From contig CAJTZB010000061.1 in the NCBI GenBank assembly GCA_910583815.1, positions 1 through 12,396 of the forward strand: a stretch of DNA of 12,396 nt, read 5' to 3'. The stretch's first letter is position 1. Each line of letters begins with the position of its first letter. The notes under the pieces were generated by a model that was given only the letters and a program-made list of their open reading frames with translations, did no database searches and was not told where the DNA came from. The stretch comes from an uncultured Lachnospiraceae bacterium. Its GTDB lineage: Bacteria; Bacillota; Clostridia; Lachnospirales; Lachnospiraceae. Shown here piece after piece: positions 6,562-12,396 of the stretch. The translations under genes and the position numbers were made by a program.

Positions 6562-8309
6562 ACACTATGCAGCACTTCCGTATGCTCCACTAACATCTGC
6601 TTTGCTTTTCCGTAGCAGTCCTCAATAATGGAACGTACTTCTGCATCAATACTATTTGCCGTTGCCTCGCTGTAAGCCTTTGCCTGTGCAAAATCCCTGC
6701 CGACTAAAATCTCATCGTCTTCACTGTCATAGCTGACAAGGCCAAGCTGTTCCGAAAAGCCGTACTTTGTAACCATTGCGCGCGCCAGCTTTGTGACATG
6801 CTTAATGTCCTGAGAGGCTCCTGTTGTAACATCATCAAAAATAAGCTCTTCTGCAATTCTGCCGCCAAGCCCTACAATAATATCCTGCAGTATCCTGCCC
6901 TTCGTGCGGAACATCTTGTCTTCTCCCGGAAGCGGCATTGTATAGCCTGCTGCACTTGCCCCGGTCGGAATAATCGAAACAGTATAGACCGGGCCGACAT
7001 CCGGCAGCAGATGGAATAAAATCGCATGCCCTGCCTCGTGGTACGCCGTAATTTTCCGCTCCTTCTCGCTGACAACACGGCTCTTCTTTTCAATACCGAT
7101 TCCAACTTTAATCAGCGCTTTTTTAATGTCCTCTTCTTTGATATAAGCACGCCCTGCCTTTGCTGCGCCAAGCGCGGATTCATTCAGTAAGTTTTCCAAA
7201 TCTGCGCCTGCAAAGCCGGAAGTTGACTGCGCAATACGCTTTAAGTCTACATCCTCTGCAAGCGGTTTTCCTTTGGCGTGGACTGCTAAAATATCTTCTC
7301 TGCCTTTGGTATCCGGCAGGCTGACATAAACCTTCCGGTCAAAACGCCCCGGACGCAGAATTGCGGGATCCAAAATATCAACACGGTTTGTTGCTGCCAT
7401 CACAATGATGCCCTCGTTTACGCCAAAACCGTCCATTTCCACAAGCATCTGGTTTAACGTCTGTTCACGCTCATCGTGCCCTCCGCCCATGCCGGAACCA
7501 CGCCGCCTTGCAACAGCATCAATTTCATCAATAAAAACAATACATGGTGCATGCTTCTTTGCATCTGCAAACAGGTCACGGACACGAGAAGCACCGACAC
7601 CGACAAACATTTCACAGAAATCCGAACCGGAAATAGAGAAAAACGGTACACCTGCCTCTCCGGCAACTGCTTTTGCAAGCAGCGTCTTACCGGTTCCCGG
7701 AGGTCCTACCAAAACAATTCCCTTGGGGATTTTAGCTCCAAGCTGCGTGTACTTTTTCGGATTCTTTAAGAAGTCTACAATCTCCTGCAGTTCTTCCTTT
7801 TCTTCCTCTACGCCGGCAACATCCTTAAAGTGCGTTCCAAGACCGTCACTGTTCATAATGACCTTGGCACGGCTTCTTCCAAAATTCATCATCTTGGCAT
7901 TGCCGCCTCCGCTTGCCTGAGCGCTCATCAAGTTAAACATCACAATGACAACTACAAGAATCAAAGCATAGGGAAGCACCGTCGTAAGTAACCAGTTCGG
8001 TTTCGTCACATCCTTTACCATCGGGCTGTATCCGGCGTCCAATGCCGCCTGCCATGCCGTTTCCGTATTCACGACATAAAAGCCTTTTTCCCTTCCATCT
8101 TTAAACGTAAGATGCACTTTTCCGGTCGGCGCTTCTTCATTCTGGATAATTGTCACCGTCTCTATGTTGTTCCCCTGCAGGTCTTTTATATAGTCTTTGT
8201 AACTGTAACCGCTGTTCATGCCTGTCATATAAGTGGAAATCCACAGAGTCAGCACCAAGATCAGCAGCATTGATATAATAAATCCATAGCCTCTCATTGA
8301 TTTTCTCAA
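6531..8309 (-). CDS. ftsH: ATP-dependent zinc metalloprotease FtsH, C-terminus frameshifted
   Basis: FtsH is a membrane-anchored hexameric AAA+ protease that degrades misfolded membrane proteins and regulators. The 592-residue product has membrane segments near 9-29 and 108-128 around an extracytoplasmic domain, Walker A GPPGTGKT (202-209), Walker B VFIDEIDA (258-265), the second region of homology TNRVDILDPAILRPGRFDR (307-325), the zinc site HEAGH (424-428) and the third ligand Asp501. The start is TTG at 8309, because AAGGAGG (8317-8323) sits 7 nt upstream and overlaps the hpt stop; the ATG at 8297 is too far. After Val583 the frame ends in an atypical tail LKCFLRRTE, while the -1 frame encodes a canonical FtsH end, LLEKDRIGKDEFEALFS, stopping at 6499. 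One base therefore appears lost near 6561-6563, either as a real mutation or a sequencing error. The protease core is intact. It is last in the tilS-hpt-ftsH run, as in Bacillus. Confidence 0.93.
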   Translation of the reverse strand: MRKSMRGYGFIISMLLILVLTLWISTYMTGMNSGYSYKDYIKDLQGNNIETVTIIQNEEAPTGKVHLTFKDGREKGFYVVNTETAWQAALDAGYSPMVKDVTKPNWLLTTVLPYALILVVVIVMFNLMSAQASGGGNAKMMNFGRSRAKVIMNSDGLGTHFKDVAGVEEEKEELQEIVDFLKNPKKYTQLGAKIPKGIVLVGPPGTGKTLLAKAVAGEAGVPFFSISGSDFCEMFVGVGASRVRDLFADAKKHAPCIVFIDEIDAVARRRGSGMGGGHDEREQTLNQMLVEMDGFGVNEGIIVMAATNRVDILDPAILRPGRFDRKVYVSLPDTKGREDILAVHAKGKPLAEDVDLKRIAQSTSGFAGADLENLLNESALGAAKAGRAYIKEEDIKKALIKVGIGIEKKSRVVSEKERKITAYHEAGHAILFHLLPDVGPVYTVSIIPTGASAAGYTMPLPGEDKMFRTKGRILQDIIVGLGGRIAEELIFDDVTTGASQDIKHVTKLARAMVTKYGFSEQLGLVSYDSEDDEILVGRDFAQAKAYSEATANSIDAEVRSIIEDCYGKAKQMLVEHTEVLHSVLKCFLRRTE

Positions 8310-8321
8310 AACAGTTCCTCC

Positions 8322-8843
8322 TTATTGTTCCATCACTCCGACATATGGGAGATTACGGTAATTCTGCATATAGTCCAGACCATATCCGACCACAAACAAA
8401 TCCGGTATCTGAAAGCCTGTATAATCTGCCTCAATGTCCATCTCTCTTCTGTCCGGCTTGTCAAGCAGTGTACAAAGCTTTAATGTCTTTGGGTTCCTTG
8501 CGTTTAACATTGTAAACAGATACGAAAGCGTACGCCCCGAATCAATGATGTCTTCCACAACCAACACGTTTTTCCCTTGAATCGACTCATCCAAATCCTT
8601 TAATATCTTCACCCTGCCGGAACTTACTGTTTCATTTCCATAACTGGAGACCGACATAAAATCCAGCGTCACTGGCACTGTAATATAGTTTGCCAATGCA
8701 CAGGTAAAAAATACGCTTCCCTTTAAAATACAGATTAAATGAAGTGCTTCTCCTTCGTATTCCCTGCTGATCTGTGCTGCAAGCTCCTTCGTCCTTTCTT
8801 CTATCTGTTCCTTTGAAACCAGTACTTTAATCTTGTGTTCCAT
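8322..8843 (-). CDS. hpt: Hypoxanthine phosphoribosyltransferase
   Basis: This enzyme salvages hypoxanthine (and usually guanine) by transferring phosphoribosyl from PRPP, giving IMP or GMP in the cytoplasm. The 173-residue protein has the PPi loop LKGS (40-43), the type I PRPP-binding motif VLVVEDIIDSGRTL (93-106) and the purine-binding segment with Lys129 and LFVVGYGLDY (149-158). I chose the ATG at 8841-8843 because GGAGG (8852-8856) lies exactly 8 nt upstream. The in-frame ATG at 8858 has no ribosome binding site and would itself contain that motif. The start lies 17 nt inside the end of tilS, implying translational coupling. In Bacillus the tilS-hprT-ftsH order is the same, and HprT/TilS are reported to influence ftsH expression there. 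Confidence 0.95.
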   Translation of the reverse strand: MEHKIKVLVSKEQIEERTKELAAQISREYEGEALHLICILKGSVFFTCALANYITVPVTLDFMSVSSYGNETVSSGRVKILKDLDESIQGKNVLVVEDIIDSGRTLSYLFTMLNARNPKTLKLCTLLDKPDRREMDIEADYTGFQIPDLFVVGYGLDYMQNYRNLPYVGVMEQ

Positions 8844-10248
8844 CACTTTTTCCTCCATGTATCGTTGCTGTCAGGATACGTCTTGTATGCTCTGTCACCC
8901 GGTATGCCTCGCTGCCCCGGACGCCAGGTACCCAAAGCACCCTGCTGCCTTCTGCTAATATCACTACGGATTTCCTTTCTGCCTCTCCTATCTTTTCGTC
9001 TGCAAGGAACTGGAGCAGGGGTTTCCCCCTCCCATCTGCATACAATGCAATCGTGTCTTCCTTACTTGGCAGCCTCAAAGAAATGATGTCACTTATTTTA
9101 TCATAATCAAACCATTTCGTATAGGTGCATTTTGGAATTCCACCGCTTTTTTCAATATATTTTTTCGTATCACACCCAAGTTCCTCTAATTTTAAACAAA
9201 TCCAAATGCCTCCACACTGCTCTTTTGGAAGCTGCACTCTGGCAGGAAAACTCTCTATTTTGCAGAAAAAGCTGTTTTTTGCTGGCTGTTTCCCTTTAGA
9301 AAAGACAAGATTGCCATAACTTTTTGTCACTGTCACCCCATATGGCAGGCAGATGCTCCGTCCGGTCTGCTTTTCTGACAAGTCCAGGCAAGCTGCGACA
9401 TGTTCTGATACAATGTCCTTTTTCTGTCCTGCCACTTCACAGATTACGCGGTATATTACCTGCTCTGCAAGCAGGCTGTCTGCCTTTGCAAGCCCGGAAA
9501 CAGAAACAGACTGCTCTGTGACCACCTGTCTGTAAAGCTTCTCTGCCTCTTTCCCCACAAACTGCTCCACGCGCCGCAAATAGTCCGCAGTTTCTGCAAT
9601 ATGGCGTACTGCTCCGCCTGAAATCTTCTCTGCTTCCGGAAGCAGTTTGTGCCTGATGCGGTTTCTTGTAAAATCACCATTTAAGTTTGTGCTGTCAATG
9701 CGCCAGCCAATGCCAAGCTGTTGTATGTAAGTTTCAATTTCTTCTTTAGAGACAGCAAGCAACGGACGGATCAAACAGCCTGCTTTTGCTTCCATTCCGG
9801 CAAGCCCCGAAAGCCTGCTGCCACGAAACAATTGAAACAACACTGTTTCTGCCTGATCATTTCTGTGATGTGCAACCGCAATCTTTTGACATCCGTTTTC
9901 TTCTGCAATCCGGTAAAAAGCCTGATAACGCGCATTCCTTCCTGCCTCTTCCAGTGACCAGGCATGTTCCTTTGCAAGTTTCCTTACGTCTGCATGCACA
10001 GTCAAAAGAGAAAGCCCCTGCTTTTCACAAAGCTCTCTGCAAAACGCCTCATCAGCATCCGCTTCCTCTCCTCGCAGATGGTGATTTACATGCACCGGAA
10101 CAAGAGACAGCCCCCATTCCCCTGCAAGGGAAAGCAGCACAAAAAGCAGGCAGACCGAATCTGCCCCTCCGGAAATCCCAAGAAGCACCCTGTCTCCCTG
10201 CTGCAGCAGTTCCTTTTGCCGGCAATAGGTTTTTATTTTATTTAACAT
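8827..10248 (-). CDS. tilS: tRNA(Ile)-lysidine synthetase TilS
   Basis: TilS attaches lysine to the wobble cytidine of the CAU-anticodon isoleucine tRNA, changing both its charging and its reading from Met to Ile; it is normally essential. The 473-residue protein has the PP-loop SGGADS (26-31), VPVHVNHHLRGEEADADE (50-67), AVAHHRNDQAETVLFQL (123-139) and the TRNRIRHKLLPE signature near 198-209. The C-terminal region (RGKPLLQFLADEKI, then VLWVPGVRGSEAYRVT) matches the TilS C-terminal domain. The ATG has AGAGGA 8 nt upstream (complement of 10257-10262), placed in the 15-nt gap after spoIIE. Its end overlaps hpt, so spoIIE, tilS, hpt and ftsH probably form one transcript. Confidence 0.95.
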   Translation of the reverse strand: MLNKIKTYCRQKELLQQGDRVLLGISGGADSVCLLFVLLSLAGEWGLSLVPVHVNHHLRGEEADADEAFCRELCEKQGLSLLTVHADVRKLAKEHAWSLEEAGRNARYQAFYRIAEENGCQKIAVAHHRNDQAETVLFQLFRGSRLSGLAGMEAKAGCLIRPLLAVSKEEIETYIQQLGIGWRIDSTNLNGDFTRNRIRHKLLPEAEKISGGAVRHIAETADYLRRVEQFVGKEAEKLYRQVVTEQSVSVSGLAKADSLLAEQVIYRVICEVAGQKKDIVSEHVAACLDLSEKQTGRSICLPYGVTVTKSYGNLVFSKGKQPAKNSFFCKIESFPARVQLPKEQCGGIWICLKLEELGCDTKKYIEKSGGIPKCTYTKWFDYDKISDIISLRLPSKEDTIALYADGRGKPLLQFLADEKIGEAERKSVVILAEGSRVLWVPGVRGSEAYRVTEHTRRILTATIHGGKSDGTQD

Positions 10249-10263
10249 CTTGCTTTTCCTCTT

Positions 10264-11772
10264 TTATGATTCTTTTTTCATTCTACCCCTTTCTCTTGAA
10301 AATGGCAAGGAGGTGACTCGTTTTCCTCGCTTAAATACCCCGCATACTAATACCGTCATATCATCCCTTGGCTCAAAATTCTGGCTTTGCAATGACGCCT
10401 GTAATATTTTTCCTGCTATTACCTGCGGATTCTGTTCCGTATTCTCCCCAATCACTGTTTTCAAAAAAACAGAACGCTCTTCTTTTTTTATGTTATCCAA
10501 CACTCCGTCGCTCATCATAATAATATAGTCCCCATCATATAATTTCTTTGTCAGGGAATCATAATCCACGTTTTGTACCATTCCGATTGGAAGAGTTTCC
10601 GCCTCAACGCACTCCAGCCACTCCTTCCTCTTTAAAAAGGTTGCAGAAGCACCAATTTTTACAAATTCACATACTCCGGTATATAAATTCAGGACGCTCA
10701 TATCAAGCGTTGCAAAGCTTTTCTGCTCCGCACGCAGTGCCAACACAGAATTCAGCAGACGGATAGAAGTTTCCTCTTCAAAGCCTGCCTCTAACAGATG
10801 TTCTAACATTACAAGCACCGATTCGCTTTCTTTTGCCGCTTCCTCGCCGCTCCCCATCCCATCTGAAAGAATCATCGCAAGCTCGCCATCCTCCTGATAA
10901 AAAAAAGAAAACGAATCGCCGGAAACCTCCTCTTCCTGCTTTGCAAGCTTTGCTACGCCGGTCATCGTAAAATACTCCGGTTCTTCCTGAAAGACCATCT
11001 CTCGCTCTTCTTCAGAAATCAAACGTTCCAAACGGTTGATTTCACGAACATCTCTCTCTAACTGCTCCGAAAGAAGCTTTTCCACAAGACGTACCGACAC
11101 GCTCCTTCCAACATCGCACTTTAAGCGCATCCGCAGCTGCCTGCCTCTTCCCCGCTTTTCAAACAAATGAAGCTCCCGCACCTGTACATGGTATTTGCGA
11201 AGCTCTCGTTTCATCTTCCGTCTGACCTCTTCTCCCAAAGCAATTTCCTTCATCATCTGCTTTGGAAGGCTTGTAATATAATTGGCAGTCTCTTCTAACT
11301 GGCGCACGATGGCTTCTCTTCCTTCCATCATCTGATTAAACGCCGCAAGCCGCATATGCTCCATAGAAATTCCAAAGTTCATCTCTTCCACGAGTTCTTG
11401 TGGACAGATACAATTATTCTGAAAAAATACCGGAAGTCCGGAAAATTCTATCCTTCCGCCACTCTCCAAATCAGCAAGAGCCAGCGTAAATGCTTCATAG
11501 CTTGTCTCTGAATTTCTTTCCCAGCAATAATTCCGCTTCATGCAGCTATGGCACAGCTGTCCGGAAACACGCTCTAAAATACGCTGTTCCTCCTGCCTTG
11601 TAAATGCTTCCTTTTTTGTGACATAGGAAGAAAAAACGCGCGCCAGTTCTTTATAGGAACCTGCTGCTCGCTCTACCCATTCTTCCACCTCGCCAAACAT
11701 TCCTTCTGCTGCCAGACGTTCCTTTCTTTTCCCTTTTATCTGCGTTCTCCACCGTTCCCATTTTCCGCTCAT
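10264..11772 (-). CDS. spoIIE: Stage II sporulation protein E, soluble form lacking the membrane domain
   Basis: SpoIIE is the PP2C phosphatase that dephosphorylates SpoIIAA and so activates sigma-F in the forespore. From the ATG at 11770-11772 (AGGAG 8 nt upstream at 11781-11785) the protein has 502 residues. The N-terminal half has a cysteine cluster CHSCMKRNYC (Cys74, 77, 83) and CIC (121, 123), then long basic, probably coiled helices (140-260), corresponding to the central region of SpoIIE. The PP2C domain has VSGDSFS (Asp286), SDGMGSG (Asp304), ATLDMSVLN (Asp357), MSDGVLD (Asp422) and RDDMTVL (Asp470/471), so the metal-binding acids are present. The Bacillus protein is 827 residues with ten N-terminal membrane helices; none are encoded here, and a terminator and promoter fill the upstream space. 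A longer frame from TTG 11931 is unlikely because it begins inside that terminator. Cytosolic action or membrane recruitment by a partner is inferred. Confidence 0.88.
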   Translation of the reverse strand: MSGKWERWRTQIKGKRKERLAAEGMFGEVEEWVERAAGSYKELARVFSSYVTKKEAFTRQEEQRILERVSGQLCHSCMKRNYCWERNSETSYEAFTLALADLESGGRIEFSGLPVFFQNNCICPQELVEEMNFGISMEHMRLAAFNQMMEGREAIVRQLEETANYITSLPKQMMKEIALGEEVRRKMKRELRKYHVQVRELHLFEKRGRGRQLRMRLKCDVGRSVSVRLVEKLLSEQLERDVREINRLERLISEEEREMVFQEEPEYFTMTGVAKLAKQEEEVSGDSFSFFYQEDGELAMILSDGMGSGEEAAKESESVLVMLEHLLEAGFEEETSIRLLNSVLALRAEQKSFATLDMSVLNLYTGVCEFVKIGASATFLKRKEWLECVEAETLPIGMVQNVDYDSLTKKLYDGDYIIMMSDGVLDNIKKEERSVFLKTVIGENTEQNPQVIAGKILQASLQSQNFEPRDDMTVLVCGVFKRGKRVTSLPFSRERGRMKKES

Positions 11773-11808
11773 ATCCATATCTCCTGCCACATCCTTATGT
11801 ACTGCCGT

Positions 11809-11842
11809 ATTATACAGGACAAGCCGTAAAATATTTGTCGGA
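11809..11842 (-). promoter_or_regulatory. spoIIE promoter with Spo0A-like box
   Basis: A perfect TATAAT lies at 11809-11814 on the minus strand, about 37 bp before the spoIIE start codon. A -35-like CCGACA (11836-11841) lies 21 bp further upstream. It overlaps TTTGTCGGA on the plus strand (11834-11842), an 8/9 match to the Spo0A box TTTGTCGAA. An over-long spacer with Spo0A boxes at the -35 is the known layout of Spo0A-activated sigma-A promoters such as Bacillus spoIIE and spoIIG. Confidence 0.55.
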
Positions 11843-11875
11843 TTTGGCGGCACGGCGTATAAAATTATTCGCCTC

Positions 11876-11898
11876 TTTCTGCAAAAAATTTCTGCAAA
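11876..11898. repeat. Tandem 10-bp repeat upstream of the spoIIE promoter
   Basis: TTTCTGCAAA occurs at 11876-11885 and 11889-11898, a 13-bp period. On the minus strand each reads TTTGCAGAA(A), a 7/9 match to the Spo0A box but with its core altered. It lies about 75-95 bp upstream of the expected spoIIE transcription start, where distal Spo0A sites are found in Bacillus. Confidence 0.3.
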
Positions 11899-11910
11899 GC
11901 GCAGTTTTCC

Positions 11911-11956
11911 GTAAATTAAAAAATTCCCCAAGGAACTTCCGCGTCCCTTGAGGAAT
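11911..11956 (-). terminator. Intrinsic terminator after divIC
   Basis: The minus strand forms a 14-bp stem between 11943-11956 and 11923-11936 with a 6-nt loop, followed by TTTTTTAATTT. The two imperfect pairs are G-U in minus-strand RNA but C-A in plus-strand RNA, which fixes the orientation. It ends the yabQ-divIC transcript and isolates spoIIE under its own promoter. Confidence 0.88.
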
Positions 11957-11964
11957 ACTTATTT

Positions 11965-12267
11965 TTATTCTTCTGGTTTTGGCCTTAAAATAACTTCGTC
12001 TTTATAAACAAGTCCAAGCTTTTCTCTTGCCATGTCTTCGATATAGCGAAGCGTCTGCATATAGCCTTGGCGATCTGAAAGAAGAGACTCTCGTTCCTGT
12101 TCCAGAAGAAGCTGTTCCTGCAGCATGGCATATCTCTTTTGCAGCGCCCTTCTTTCTCCTTCGAGCGTCACGCGGCTGTAGGTAACTACTGCGCACAGCA
12201 AAAGCACAGCCAATGCAACGATTTTAAGTCCGCTTTTTCTTTTTTGCCTTTTTTTTCTCCGGCTCAT
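11965..12267 (-). CDS. divIC: DivIC/FtsB-like septum formation initiator
   Basis: This 100-residue bitopic membrane protein belongs to the DivIC/FtsB family, which joins FtsL and DivIB/FtsQ in the division complex. It has a very basic cytoplasmic N-terminus (MSRRKKRQKRKSG), one membrane segment (about residues 14-30) and an extracellular Leu/Glu/Gln-rich coiled coil (about 33-70). The family's C-terminal signature follows, YIEDMAREKLGLVYKDEVIL (residues 75-94). GGGAG (12277-12281) lies 9 nt upstream of the ATG. The start overlaps the end of the upstream gene by 44 nt, implying coupled translation, and a terminator follows directly. The position next to spoIIE matches the conserved Firmicutes cluster. 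Confidence 0.9.
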   Translation of the reverse strand: MSRRKKRQKRKSGLKIVALAVLLLCAVVTYSRVTLEGERRALQKRYAMLQEQLLLEQERESLLSDRQGYMQTLRYIEDMAREKLGLVYKDEVILRPKPEE

Positions 12268-12396
12268 GCTCTCTGTCTCCCGACGCTTTCTGCTTTTCCT
12301 CTAGTTCTTTTGCTTTCTGCTCTTTTATTTTAATCCGTTTTTCCTGTTTTTGCAACCTCTTCTTTTTTCTAATCTCCGCGCGCTTCTTTCCAAACG
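12224..12396 (-). CDS. yabQ: C-terminal tail of upstream gene, probably YabQ (cut by window edge)
   Basis: A minus-strand frame is open from the window edge to TAA at 12224-12226, giving 56 residues of almost only Lys, Arg, Glu and Gln (FGKKRAEIRKKKRLQKQEKR, ending KKAKKKKRT). The tail has no diagnostic motif. I suggest YabQ, the spore-cortex membrane protein, only because yabP-yabQ-divIC is the usual order in sporulating Firmicutes and clostridial YabQ proteins often end in a charged cytoplasmic tail. The last 44 nt overlap divIC in another frame, through an A8 tract. Composition and frame length support it being coding; identity is uncertain. Confidence 0.5.
   Translation of the reverse strand, partial: FGKKRAEIRKKKRLQKQEKRIKIKEQKAKELEEKQKASGDREHEPEKKKAKKKKRT

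Noticed and set aside
7405..7920. 171-residue plus-strand frame opposite ftsH
   Set aside because: It is the mirror of the conserved AAA+ region, with Ser/Pro-rich low-complexity content typical of antisense frames.
8844..8858. hpt start at the ATG 8858
   Set aside because: No ribosome binding site precedes it, and the GGAGG that serves the ATG at 8843 lies inside its first codons.
9786..10316. 176-residue plus-strand frame opposite tilS
   Set aside because: It lies opposite the conserved PP-loop part of tilS and shows no recognisable domain.
11773..11931. Longer spoIIE product from a TTG at 11931 (53 more residues)
   Set aside because: The extra part begins inside the divIC terminator and spans the TATAAT promoter, has no ribosome binding site and does not resemble SpoIIE. 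The ATG at 11772 has AGGAG at 8 nt.

Overview
The window looks like chromosome from a spore-forming, low-to-moderate GC Clostridia, most likely a Lachnospiraceae-type gut Firmicute. The reasons are the conserved sporulation/division gene order (yabQ-like, divIC, spoIIE, tilS, hpt, ftsH), strong AGGAGG-type ribosome binding sites, a TTG start on ftsH, a Spo0A-type promoter and clostridial protein sequences. No tRNA, rRNA, CRISPR array, phage gene or transposase was seen. The family assignments below come from reading the translated sequence, not from a search.

Left part (1-2543). A HAD-family hydrolase on the minus strand runs off the left edge. It is divergent from a 701-residue adenine DNA methyltransferase on the plus strand, which carries an N-terminal helix-turn-helix-like segment and a C-terminal TaqI/type IIG-like recognition region. 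No restriction partner is visible. The methyltransferase meets the next gene tail to tail with an 11-bp overlap.

Middle (2533-6187). A MATE-family exporter and a cytoplasmic GH13 alpha-glucan hydrolase lie in the same orientation on the minus strand. They are separated by a non-coding, hairpin-rich, MITE-like element (about 3966-4164) with imperfect 18-bp terminal inverted repeats. A 13-bp direct repeat lies at or near its ends and includes the hydrolase stop codon. The hydrolase has its own sigma-A-like promoter, just downstream of a terminator that closes the region to its right.

Right part (6499-12396, minus strand). This is the conserved cell-division, sporulation and housekeeping cluster, transcribed right to left: a lysine/glutamate-rich C-terminal tail (probably YabQ), a DivIC/FtsB-like septum protein, an intrinsic terminator, then spoIIE with its own Spo0A-like promoter, followed by tilS, hpt and ftsH, packed tightly with overlaps. 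Three things stand out. SpoIIE lacks the membrane domain of the Bacillus protein. ftsH carries a one-base frameshift that replaces its conserved C-terminal tail, which is still readable in the -1 frame. The 0.2-kb spacer after ftsH holds a promoter-like sequence and a terminator that could make a short transcript.

I found no clear new multi-gene system. The best leads are the ftsH frameshift, the soluble SpoIIE with its Spo0A-type promoter, the HTH-methyltransferase fusion and the structured repeat element.
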